From Syntrophomonas sp964422685 (GTDB lineage Bacteria; Bacillota; Syntrophomonadia; Syntrophomonadales; Syntrophomonadaceae): DNA of 13,505 nt. The notes beneath the pieces are model-generated. The model was given only the letters and a program-made list of their open reading frames with translations, searched no databases and was not told where the DNA came from. Positions 1-5,709 of this stretch are shown in pieces. Within the stretch, counting starts at the first letter, position 1; every line of letters begins with the position of its first letter. The position numbers and the translations under genes were made by a program. The stretch is from positions 1 to 13,505 of the forward strand of contig CAYRCG010000051.1 in NCBI GenBank assembly GCA_964422685.1, given 5' to 3'.

Positions 1-177
1 ACCAAACGATACAAATATGCAAAAGCTGATAGAGGTTTTCGGGAACGGTAAATCTGAGAAAGCCATATAGCGATAAAATAAAGTAAAAGAGGCCCTGCAC
101 GGCCTCCTTCGGAATGGAACATATAATATATTTATAGCTATATTTAAAGATTTAGTTCGAAGGAGGAGGGATTTTTT
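1..177. other. Window-edge segment before the MORN gene
   Basis: No complete gene is visible. An open frame from base 2 ends at TAG 68-70 and gives a 22-residue tail (ending EKAI); it could be the C-terminus of a gene entering from the left, but it is too short to identify. A hairpin follows at 89-106, then an AT-rich stretch with a TATAAT hexamer at 122-127 that could be the -10 of the downstream MORN gene; no convincing -35 accompanies it. The ribosome binding site of that gene lies at about 160-169. Confidence 0.3.
76..106 (-). terminator. Hairpin with T-rich tail on the minus strand
   Basis: GAGGCC (89-94) pairs with GGCCTC (101-106) around a 6-nt loop. Read on the minus strand, the stem is followed by TTTTACTTTATTTT, so it would work as an intrinsic terminator for leftward transcripts. 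The plus-strand side has no T-run. Leftward transcription reaching here could come from the restriction-modification operon ending at 1107, though other elements lie between. The stem is short, so this is a tentative call. Confidence 0.4.
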
Positions 178-501
178 ATGGAAGGAATGAAACATTACAA
201 AGGGAAACTATTGCGGGATATTCTCGAACAGAGTGGTTTTACCGTAACCTACGACGGTGCCATGAAAGATGGGAAACCAGAAGGATACGGCCGGGCATTT
301 TACCGTGATGGCAGGATATATGAAGGCGAATGGAAGGATGCCCAACCTCATGGGCAAGGCAGACTATATTATAAAAATTTGAATCTATGGTATGAAGGGG
401 AATGGAAAGAGGGCAAAAGGGAAGGTCTGGGGGCTTCATATTATGAGGATGGAAAACCGGCCTTTACCGGGGAATGGAAAGCCGGCAAACCTTTAAAATA
501 G
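178..501 (+). CDS. MORN-repeat protein
   Basis: A 107-residue protein made almost entirely of MORN repeats. Units are seen at about residues 25-47 (YDGAMKDGKPEGYGRAFY), 48-70 (YEGEWKDAQPHGQGRLYY) and 72-94 (YEGEWKEGKREGLGASYY), with a partial fourth at 97-104 (FTGEWKAG). MORN units form an open beta sheet, often used in protein or lipid contacts; bacterial single-domain MORN proteins are mostly uncharacterised, so no specific role is assigned. No signal peptide or membrane segment is seen. The first ATG is preceded by AAGGAGGAGGG about 7 nt away, a very strong ribosome binding site; the ATG at codon 4 lies farther from it. The gene stands alone on the plus strand and is followed by two terminator hairpins, so it is probably monocistronic. 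Confidence 0.8.
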   Translation: MEGMKHYKGKLLRDILEQSGFTVTYDGAMKDGKPEGYGRAFYRDGRIYEGEWKDAQPHGQGRLYYKNLNLWYEGEWKEGKREGLGASYYEDGKPAFTGEWKAGKPLK

Positions 502-589
502 GGATTTAACCCCCAAAAGAAGCCGGGCTTGGGATTTACGAAGACAAGTAAATTTTTGACCGACTCTCTTCAAGCGGGAGCTAAAAGTT

Positions 590-632
590 AAGACCACACC
601 GAGGGATTAAACCTTTCGTGTGGTCTTTCTTT
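590..632 (+). terminator. 10-bp hairpin, probable terminator after the MORN gene
   Basis: AAGACCACAC (590-599) pairs perfectly with GTGTGGTCTT (618-627), loop 18 nt, followed on the plus strand by TCTTTAAT. It lies 88 bp after the MORN stop codon. The loop is longer than usual and the U-tract is interrupted, so it may act together with the second hairpin just downstream. Confidence 0.6.
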
Positions 633-637
633 AATAT

Positions 638-680
638 AGTCTACAGATTTTGATGTTCACTCATTGTCTGTAGACTTTTT
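638..680 (+). terminator. Second tandem terminator hairpin
   Basis: AGTCTACAGA (638-647) pairs perfectly with TCTGTAGACT (667-676) around a 19-nt loop, and TTTTT follows (676-680). This is a good intrinsic terminator for rightward transcription, placed 10 bp after the previous hairpin. Confidence 0.65.
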
Positions 681-728
681 GTCTGCTTATAAATACAATT
701 ATTTTTGTACAAATGGAGGGTCTTCAAA

Positions 729-827
729 ATGGATATAGTTAAGGTTTTTGGAACTAACCTAAGAAATTGGAATTATTCTGGAAGGGCAATGTTTTATTCT
801 GCTTTAAGAGAAAGAGAACTTGCATAA
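729..827 (+). CDS. Short 32-codon ORF, likely remnant of an XRE-type regulator
   Basis: ATG at 729 follows GGAGGG with 8-nt spacing, so the site looks translatable. The 32-residue product begins MDIVKVFGTNLRNW, very like the opening of XRE/Cro helix-turn-helix regulators (often KVFGxNLRxYR followed by a helix-turn-helix). The rest, up to TAA 825-827, shows no helix-turn-helix. This suggests a gene truncated by deletion, with only its start and ribosome binding site surviving; the sequence after about residue 14 may be out of context. Such regulators are common next to restriction-modification genes, and here the operon lies about 300 bp to the right, facing the opposite way. The identification rests on about a dozen residues, and the ORF may be non-functional. 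Confidence 0.4.
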   Translation: MDIVKVFGTNLRNWNYSGRAMFYSALRERELA

Positions 828-865
828 ACGGTTAGGATGACTGCTTTTGAAAGGAGATACATATT

Positions 866-1120
866 ATGCCGTATGGGGATTATGCCGAATGCCCTAATTG
901 TGGAAAAGTGGCATACGGGGAAGTTGGAATTGAAGAAGAATTTGGTTATAGAAATATGGGATCAGGAAAAATAATTCCACAATCTTGGCGTCGTGATTGC
1001 CGTTTACAAGAACTTCGCGATGCAGACCCTAGGATGATTATTAACGTTTACACTAAAGGGTGTTCACTCCCGAAGCCATTCTTTGATAGAACGGCTTCTT
1101 TCTTTGTCACATTTTTTTGA
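866..1120 (+). CDS. Small zinc-ribbon-like protein, probably decayed at the C-terminus
   Basis: An 84-codon ORF with a strong AAAGGAG site 8 nt before ATG 866. Residues 1-50 look like a small zinc-ribbon protein: CPNCGK at residues 9-14, then an acidic stretch and FGYR, then a Trp-rich knuckle reading SWRRDC. A two-knuckle zinc site would need CxxC there; only one Cys is present and an Arg (CGT, one base from TGT) sits where the partner would be expected. The last 30 residues are encoded across an intrinsic terminator (1072-1104), which is unusual for a real coding end, so the frame has probably run past the original stop. The 3' end overlaps the convergent methyltransferase by 14 bp. Function is unknown; it may be a pseudogene. 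Confidence 0.45.
   Translation: MPYGDYAECPNCGKVAYGEVGIEEEFGYRNMGSGKIIPQSWRRDCRLQELRDADPRMIINVYTKGCSLPKPFFDRTASFFVTFF
1072..1117 (+). terminator. Intrinsic terminator inside the end of the zinc-ribbon ORF
   Basis: GAAGCC (1072-1077) pairs with GGCTTC (1093-1098), and TTCT (1079-1082) with AGAA (1088-1091), giving an 11-position stem with one A-C mismatch and a 5-nt loop. On the plus strand it is followed by TTTCTTTG and then a run of seven T (1111-1117). On the minus strand no T-run follows, so it stops rightward transcription, protecting the convergent restriction-modification operon. Confidence 0.65.
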
Positions 1121-1865
1121 ATATGAATAAATACTCATGGGCTATAAGCAGGAAATTATATTTGACACTATTGGTTTTCCAATAACCTGTGGCTTTACAA
1201 TTGTGCTGCTCTTTCATAATTATCTCTTTTGTCTTGAATCCCGCTGATTCAAATATTTTCATAACTTCAAAGCTCATCGGTATGATGTGCCCTTTTTGCC
1301 TTGTGTCGCCCATAAGTACAGCACAGAACTTTCCCTTTTTAAGGACACGATAGCTTTCGGCTGCAACGACCTCCATTTCTTTAAGAAAGTCCCTAACCCC
1401 AAAATTGGACAAGTCATGGGCAATATCCATGTCCTCGCTATAATGAATAATGTCTGCATAAGGTGGATGAGTACAAATAAGATCTATACTCACGTCAGAA
1501 ACAAAATCAAGATTTCGTGCATCACCCTTATGAATAAATACCTTACCATTGGCGCCTTCGTGCTCAAAGTCGACCTTTTCCCGGCACCTGTCTAAAGCAA
1601 CATCGTTGACATCAACACCAATAATATCCCTATTCAATAGTTTTGCTTCAACCAGAGTGGTGCCACCTCCTGCGAATTGGTCAAGTACCAAATCCCCTTC
1701 CTTAGAATACCTAAGAAGAATATTCCTCGGAATATAAGGAGACCAATTTCCACGCCATTTTGCATCATGTGTTGCCCAGTCTCCACGCTTTGGAAAACTC
1801 CATACTGTAGTCATTTCCAGTTCAAAGTCTTTTGGTTCCCATTTTTTTATCTTTGTATTTCTCAT
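1107..1865 (-). CDS. Second DNA methyltransferase of the GATC restriction-modification operon
   Basis: A 252-residue SAM-dependent DNA methyltransferase of the amino-MTase (N6-adenine/N4-cytosine) superfamily. Motif I (DQFAGGGTT, residues 62-70) binds SAM, with the acidic GVDVN strand after it. The catalytic motif IV is THPPY (132-136), where most family members have D/N/S-PPY. The region before motif I (WSFPKRGDW and SPYIPRNILLRYSKEGDLVLD) resembles the part preceding motif I in beta-class enzymes, but motif IV follows motif I, so the order differs from DpnA. It presumably protects GATC sites, perhaps on another DNA form, but its specificity is not visible. The ATG at 1865 was chosen because AAAGGTGG lies 6 nt upstream; an upstream in-frame ATG (1919) would overlap the endonuclease and lacks such a site. 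The spacing to the endonuclease stop is 10 bp, and the ribosome binding site overlaps that stop, suggesting coupling. Confidence 0.85.
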   Translation of the reverse strand: MRNTKIKKWEPKDFELEMTTVWSFPKRGDWATHDAKWRGNWSPYIPRNILLRYSKEGDLVLDQFAGGGTTLVEAKLLNRDIIGVDVNDVALDRCREKVDFEHEGANGKVFIHKGDARNLDFVSDVSIDLICTHPPYADIIHYSEDMDIAHDLSNFGVRDFLKEMEVVAAESYRVLKKGKFCAVLMGDTRQKGHIIPMSFEVMKIFESAGFKTKEIIMKEQHNCKATGYWKTNSVKYNFLLIAHEYLFIFKKM

Positions 1866-1875
1866 ATATCCACCT

Positions 1876-2742
1876 TTAAATAAAGAGTTTGGCCATAATC
1901 CCATTTTCCATATCATCAATACTATATATTGTCTCTAGAACATCAAATGTTTCCCGGAGGTTACCTCTTGCATTCCTCCAGGCAGTGCCGTCAGTAAACC
2001 ACACAAAGGTAAAACCAGCTACAGTATCAGCCTCTTTAGCTAGCATTTTATAGCTTCTAGCAGTTTCATTCAGTTTAGAACCGCCGCCCGTGCCACCGTA
2101 AAAGTTGGTTTCAATAGCATAAATCATCGATTCGGTTTTTACTACGAAATCGAAACGTTTTCTCGCTTTGCCTCGATTCGATAAAGCAGATAGATTAATT
2201 CCCCATTGTTTCTCAACATCTGCGAGATACATTTCTTTAAAATAAGTAATACCCTTCTTAAATCCGGCTTTCTGTATGTAACCTTCTACCAACTCCTCCA
2301 TTTGATGACCACCCCGATTCTTGCGACCGTTTGAATCTAGGCCCGTTTCCACGCCAAGAGCATAATCAAGAAGGTTATTTACCAAATGGTTTGCTATTAT
2401 ATTAAAAAGACCGGTTTTACGCATAAATACCTTGTATTGCTCTATAGGGTAGTTCATTTCATCAAATCTATATAGAAACATCCCGTCATCATCTTGCGCA
2501 TATATTTCATGGCCACGAACCGCGAGAAGAAGAGGAATACATTTAAGGGTTTCAGGGTATTTTTCTATAATCGTTTCAAAATCCTTTTCTATATTTTCCG
2601 ATCCAATAAGTGAATTCAAAATGTTTAGTTCTATTTTCATGTTTTCAACTTTTTTAATTACCTTACCAAAATCAACATAATAATTATAACCGGAAATACT
2701 AAGCCTAAATTTACTTAACCATTCATCAAAATTTCTTTTCAA
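1876..2742 (-). CDS. Type II restriction endonuclease, DpnII/MboI family (GATC)
   Basis: A 288-residue protein matching the DpnII/MboI endonuclease family nearly end to end, as recognised from remembered family sequence: an N-terminal RNFDEWLS, NILNSLIGS (40-48), a central GVETGLDSNGRKNR (130-143), a core KRFDFVVKTE (195-204) and GSKLNETARSYK (221-232). The family cuts before the G of unmethylated GATC. The likely catalytic centre is D198 in FDF followed by E211-T-N213, a PD-(D/E)xK-like arrangement in which Asn sits at the usual Lys position; DpnII has the same feature as I recall. Length fits the family, so it looks intact. The start codon is TTG at 2742, supported by GAGGTGAG about 5 nt upstream, which overlaps the TGA of the preceding methylase gene (11 bp gap). 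A weak start after the methylase would favour protection before cutting. Confidence 0.92.
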   Translation of the reverse strand: MKRNFDEWLSKFRLSISGYNYYVDFGKVIKKVENMKIELNILNSLIGSENIEKDFETIIEKYPETLKCIPLLLAVRGHEIYAQDDDGMFLYRFDEMNYPIEQYKVFMRKTGLFNIIANHLVNNLLDYALGVETGLDSNGRKNRGGHQMEELVEGYIQKAGFKKGITYFKEMYLADVEKQWGINLSALSNRGKARKRFDFVVKTESMIYAIETNFYGGTGGGSKLNETARSYKMLAKEADTVAGFTFVWFTDGTAWRNARGNLRETFDVLETIYSIDDMENGIMAKLFI

Positions 2743-2753
2743 TTTCGCTCACC

Positions 2754-3815
2754 TCAATAGTTGCAAATAAGTAATTCGCTTATTTTTCCCCGAGAACTCG
2801 CGTTGCTATTAATCATTCGCGATGCAGAAATACGCTTTATTTTCATCTTTGAATATAGCTCATCGAAAAAATTATCATCCGGATCTGTATTTTTTGGATC
2901 AGAGTTGCTGGCGATCACATAAGCCCCTTTACCCGATAACCGCTGAACATACTCAGCTAGCTCAGCTTGGGCTTTGTCATCAAATGCGTTTTCAGTATAT
3001 GCCGTAAAACTCGAAGTTGCACTAAGTGGGCGATACGGAGGATCGATATAAACAAATGTATTCTTGTCAATAAAATCATCGGATTGGCGATAATCCCCAC
3101 ATATTATTGTAACGTTCGATAAAGATCCTGATATATATCGCAGGTTATCCTCATCACATATCAGCGGCGCTTTGTATGAACCAATAGGAACGTTGTATTC
3201 ACCTTTGGAGTTCACCCTGTAAAGTCCATTAAAGCAGGTTCTATTAAGAAAAACAAAAAGGGACGCTATCTCGGTACCTAAAACACTTTGGCATTTAAGT
3301 TCATTAAACTGTTTTCTTTTTTTATAATAATATTCTTTTCGAAAATCATCGCCGAGGGGGATATATTCAGCTTGATACTGCGACAGCTTGGAAATTAAAC
3401 CATCAGCATCATCACGCAGGACCCGGTATGCATTAATCAGTTCGGCATTTATATCACTTATATATACCTCATCCAGTTTATACTTATTAAGGATATCGAA
3501 CAGTACCGCACCACCACCGATGAATGGTTCTGCATATTTTCTAATAGTATCTCCGAGTCCTTTAGGATACTGTTTTTTAATTATGTTAATAATCTGGCCT
3601 TTTCCACCGGCCCACTTTACAAAAGGTTTCATTCTTTTTTCTTTAATATACCCGACATTCCTACCATCTATCGGTTTTTTTGTGTCCTTGGGAATAAGAT
3701 ACATGTTACCGCTCACCTCAACATTGGGAATTCTTTGTTTGGAACATAATATAGCCACCCAATTTTGAGAAACTCCCCAAAGTTCCGCAGCTTCTTCGGC
3801 AGACATATAATTCAT
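2754..3815 (-). CDS. Dam-like DNA adenine methylase (GATC) with N-terminal helix-turn-helix
   Basis: The 353-residue first gene of the operon. Residues about 62-353 form a complete alpha-class N6-adenine methyltransferase of the Dam/DpnM/MboA family: motif X FVKWAGGKGQ (65-74), SAM-binding AEPFIGGGAVLF (95-106), a target-recognition region (about 140-250) with FNGLYRVNSKGEYNVPIG, and catalytic DPPY (258-261). It should methylate adenine in GATC and protect host DNA from the adjacent endonuclease. Residues 1-50 are an extra domain, with SAEEAAELWGVSQNWVAIL followed by a wing-like IPKDTKKPIDGR; this resembles the small MerR/excisionase-type helix-turn-helix modules of Clostridia. Classic DpnM and MboA are about 60 residues shorter. 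The ATG at 3815 has GGAGGG 5 nt upstream. A methylase-regulator role for this fusion is an inference, supported by repeats at the promoter. Confidence 0.92.
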   Translation of the reverse strand: MNYMSAEEAAELWGVSQNWVAILCSKQRIPNVEVSGNMYLIPKDTKKPIDGRNVGYIKEKRMKPFVKWAGGKGQIINIIKKQYPKGLGDTIRKYAEPFIGGGAVLFDILNKYKLDEVYISDINAELINAYRVLRDDADGLISKLSQYQAEYIPLGDDFRKEYYYKKRKQFNELKCQSVLGTEIASLFVFLNRTCFNGLYRVNSKGEYNVPIGSYKAPLICDEDNLRYISGSLSNVTIICGDYRQSDDFIDKNTFVYIDPPYRPLSATSSFTAYTENAFDDKAQAELAEYVQRLSGKGAYVIASNSDPKNTDPDDNFFDELYSKMKIKRISASRMINSNASSRGKISELLICNY

Positions 3816-3830
3816 GGTACCCTCCTAATA

Positions 3831-3874
3831 ATTCTAATCAAGCATATTATATTCTAAGTCTAGAACATTAGCGA
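3831..3874 (-). promoter_or_regulatory. Putative promoter and operator of the restriction-modification operon
   Basis: On the minus strand a perfect TATAAT lies at 3851-3846, with only a weak -35 (TCGCTA, 3874-3869) at 17-bp spacing. Between them is an inverted repeat: on the plus strand TTCTA (3852-3856), 4 nt, TAGAA (3861-3865). The heptamer ATTCTAA occurs twice in direct orientation, at 3831-3837 and 3851-3857, exactly 20 bp (two helix turns) apart, so the pair brackets the -10 and the expected transcription start. This layout fits an operator bound by a small helix-turn-helix protein, the obvious candidate being the N-terminus of the first gene product. Function is inferred. Confidence 0.5.
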
Positions 3875-4071
3875 GCTGCGCGACAGTACCTCCATCCCCT
3901 TGTCCCTAATAAAGAACCTTCCCAAAGGGTCTTATGATTGTAACTATCGCGAATTACCGCTTTATTGCCCGCTACAAAATGCTATACATAGCCCAAGTGT
4001 CCCTCCATTTCGGTTTCAAGCATCTGTTCAATTGTGCGGCAAACAAGCGCTTCAACTTTGCCTGAATATCC
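3868..4071 (-). pseudogene. Decayed fragment of an IS256-family (mutator) transposase
   Basis: The minus-strand frame reads GKVEALVCRTIEQMLETEM followed by EGHLGY, closely matching the conserved N-terminal region of IS256/mutator transposases (a helix ending in E-M-x-x-H-L-G-Y). An in-frame TAG (3984-3982) follows two residues later, and the frame then continues with a degenerate GNKAVIRDSYNHKTL like the family's GNxRNGYxxKTL segment before ending at TAA 3870-3868. Only about 65 codons of a roughly 400-residue protein remain; the DDE catalytic part, the 5' end and the terminal inverted repeats are not seen. It cannot encode a working transposase. The fragment abuts, and at its end overlaps, the promoter of the restriction-modification operon, so a mobile element probably once sat at this junction. 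Identification is by motif memory, so moderately sure. Confidence 0.55.
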
Positions 4072-4251
4072 CTAGTGTTTTGGCAATCCTATAATAACAG
4101 GAAATTCGCCTAATTAATTATATCAAACATATGTTCCCTGCGCAATTCCTTTTGAAGGTATTGACGCTTGCCTAAATGGTGCGGGTTCGATGAAAGGCGT
4201 CATCTCTAAGACCTTTATTTTGTTTGAACAAAAGGGTGAAGGGATGGATAG

Positions 4252-4548
4252 AGGGGCCTGGTTACTGTTTTGTTCATTGTTATAGGAAGCTATATGGGGC
4301 AGTTCAGGCACAACTATTTTGTGGGAATTAAGACTCCATGGACATTGGCCAGCGAAGAAATATGGCAAATGACACATCGGATGTCCAGCCGCATATGGGT
4401 CACATGCGGACTGCTGTGCCTAGGCATATCCTTTGTAAATGCAGTGTGAGGAGGGGTGGTTTATTCCCTTATAGTTTTATTAATGGTTATCATTCCTATC
4501 GTGTATTCATATTCGGTTTTCAACAAAGTATACAAATACAATCAATGA
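4252..4548 (+). pseudogene. Decayed SdpI-family membrane protein
   Basis: The plus-strand frame reads LVTVLFIVIGSYMGQFRHN, then YFVGIKTPWTLASEEIW and QMTHRMSS, the hallmark core of the SdpI immunity-protein family (GNYxPxxxxNYFxGIxTPWTLxSExxWxxTHR). A hydrophobic segment follows, then an in-frame TGA (4447-4449). The same frame continues with VVYSLIVLLMVIIPIVYSYS, a typical last membrane helix, and ends at TGA 4546-4548. The 5' boundary is an in-frame TAG at 4249-4251, and the N-terminal half of the usual roughly 200-residue protein is not recognisable. SdpI proteins protect Bacillus from the SdpC toxin; homologues are widespread with unknown roles. With a nonsense codon and no start region this copy looks dead. 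The 4081-4251 stretch before it holds nothing I can identify. Confidence 0.65.
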
Positions 4549-4599
4549 ATTCTAAACGGAGCGGGGATATGAAAATCATTTAATAACTAGGCCCTAATA

Positions 4600-4626
4600 A
4601 AAAACCTCCCTATAGGGAGGTTTTTC
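4600..4626. terminator. Bidirectional intrinsic terminator after rpsI
   Basis: A perfect inverted repeat: AAAAACCTCCC (4600-4610), loop TATA (4611-4614), GGGAGGTTTTT (4615-4625). The A-run on one side and T-run on the other give a U-tract in both directions. On the minus strand it lies 16 bp past the rpsI stop and ends the ribosomal cluster; on the plus strand it would stop transcripts from the decayed sdpI region. Confidence 0.93.
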
Positions 4627-4641
4627 TTTTTTACTATTATT

Positions 4642-5034
4642 CTAGCGTTTAGAGTACTGGGGAGCTTTCCTGGCCTTATGCAGACCGTATTTTTTCCTTT
4701 CTTTCATGCGTGGGTCACGGGTTAGAAAACCGGCTCTTCTCAGCATCGCTTTCATATCCGGGTTGGCTTGGAGCAAAGCCCGGGCAATGCCCAACTGAAT
4801 AGCACCTGCCTGTCCCGAAACACCGCCTCCGTTAACCCGGCATATAACATCAAATCGTCCCTGTGTTGCGCTTAAAACTAACGGTTGCTGGACGATTAAA
4901 CGGCTGGTCTGGTTAGGAAAAAAGTCTTCAAAACTCCGGTTGTTTATAGTTATGTTACCTTCACCCGGCACTAATCTAACCCGGGCTATAGCTTCTTTTC
5001 TTCTGCCTGTCCCCCAGTATTGTACCTTTGCCAT
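4642..5034 (-). CDS. rpsI: 30S ribosomal protein S9
   Basis: A 130-residue protein, the normal bacterial S9 length. It opens with VQYWGTGRRKEAIARVRLVPG and ends in the basic tail KKYGLHKARKAPQYSKR, which in S9 reaches the ribosomal P site and contacts tRNA. The middle carries the conserved GGGVSGQAGAIQLGIARAL segment. ATG 5034 has AAGGAGG 7 nt upstream. It is the second gene of the rplM-rpsI pair, 11 bp after rplM, a linkage kept in nearly all bacteria. A strong terminator follows at once, so it is the last gene of this transcript. Confidence 0.98.
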   Translation of the reverse strand: MAKVQYWGTGRRKEAIARVRLVPGEGNITINNRSFEDFFPNQTSRLIVQQPLVLSATQGRFDVICRVNGGGVSGQAGAIQLGIARALLQANPDMKAMLRRAGFLTRDPRMKERKKYGLHKARKAPQYSKR

Positions 5035-5045
5035 CTCAATCCTCC

Positions 5046-5480
5046 TTACCCTTTAAGCTCTTTTAATTCTGGTTTCTGCGCCTGATGCGGGTGTTCACTA
5101 CCGCTATATACCTTGAGTTTTTTGAACATACTCCGTCCCAGGCGATTATGTGGCAGCATACCTCTTACTGCCTCTTCAATAGCCTTTTCCGGTTTTTTCC
5201 GCAGTAGAGTTCCGTAATCCATCTCTTTTAGACCGCCCGGATAACCGGTATGGTGGCGGAATTTTTTCTGATTAAGCTTATCGCCGCTAAGCTTTATCTT
5301 AGCCGCATTAATTACGATAACAAAATCCCCTGTATCAACATTAGGGGTAAAAATGGGCTTGTGCTTTCCCCTTAATATAGAGGCAACTTCTGAAGATAGC
5401 CTGCCCAGCATCTTATCGCTCGCATCTATCACATACCATTTACGGTCCACTTCCGCAGGTTTTGCTACATAGCTTTTCAA
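5046..5480 (-). CDS. rplM: 50S ribosomal protein L13
   Basis: A 144-residue protein, typical for L13, an early-assembling large-subunit protein that binds 23S rRNA. Diagnostic stretches are DASDKMLGRLSSEVASILRGK, NVDTGDFVIVINAAKI, the RHHTGYPGGLKEMDYG loop and MLPHNRLGRSMFKKLKVYSG. The start codon is TTG (5480), supported by AGGAGGG at 6-nt spacing and by the length match. A promoter-like sequence and a structured leader precede it, so transcription probably starts afresh here, independent of truA. It is co-transcribed with rpsI. Confidence 0.98.
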   Translation of the reverse strand: MKSYVAKPAEVDRKWYVIDASDKMLGRLSSEVASILRGKHKPIFTPNVDTGDFVIVINAAKIKLSGDKLNQKKFRHHTGYPGGLKEMDYGTLLRKKPEKAIEEAVRGMLPHNRLGRSMFKKLKVYSGSEHPHQAQKPELKELKG

Positions 5481-5612
5481 GTCTTTCCCTCCTGTAAATG
5501 CAATAACTCAGGATTTAAGGCCTATTGCTGCATATCCGTCAACGGGGCAGAAGCCAGATATGAAGGTTAAGGCTACCTTTTAATATTAGCTAAATTTAAC
5601 TACTCCTGTCAA
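5481..5612 (-). promoter_or_regulatory. Promoter and structured leader of rplM-rpsI (possible L13 leader)
   Basis: On the minus strand a perfect TTGACA -35 (5612-5607) is followed after 18 bp by TAATAT (5588-5583). The roughly 100-nt leader can fold: GCAATA/TATTGC pair (5500-5505 with 5523-5528), CCG/CGG form a TTGA-loop hairpin (5536-5545), and ATAT/ATAT (5532-5535 with 5558-5561) can enclose it. Low-GC Firmicutes are known to carry an autoregulatory L13 leader at this place, and this may be one. No intrinsic terminator is seen in the leader, so control would more likely be translational or by another mechanism. Confidence 0.55.
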
Positions 5613-5709
5613 GCAAAATGCCGCTTTTATTTCCTGCCTCTTCCCTTGCTCCTGGGGGCCATTCCTTTTGTTTATTCTCTCCCTATATAATCGCTTTTTA
5701 GGGTTTTCA

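Noticed and set aside
239..439. Minus-strand frame inside the MORN gene
   Set aside because: Shadow of the repetitive Gly/Glu-rich MORN coding sequence.
1866..1919. Longer N-terminus for the second methyltransferase, from ATG 1919
   Set aside because: It would overlap the endonuclease gene by 44 bp, adds residues unlike the family, and lacks a ribosome binding site as good as the AAAGGTGG before 1865.
3900..4094. Plus-strand 64-codon frame upstream of the restriction-modification operon
   Set aside because: It is antisense to the IS256-type transposase relic and shows no protein-like features of its own.
4123..4377. Minus-strand 84-codon frame opposite the sdpI relic
   Set aside because: No ribosome binding site or family features; it is the antisense shadow of the relic.
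4338..4583. Plus-strand 81-codon frame starting at ATG 4338
   Set aside because: It overlaps the SdpI-like frame in another phase and has no recognisable motif or good ribosome binding site; the SdpI frame has clear family signatures.
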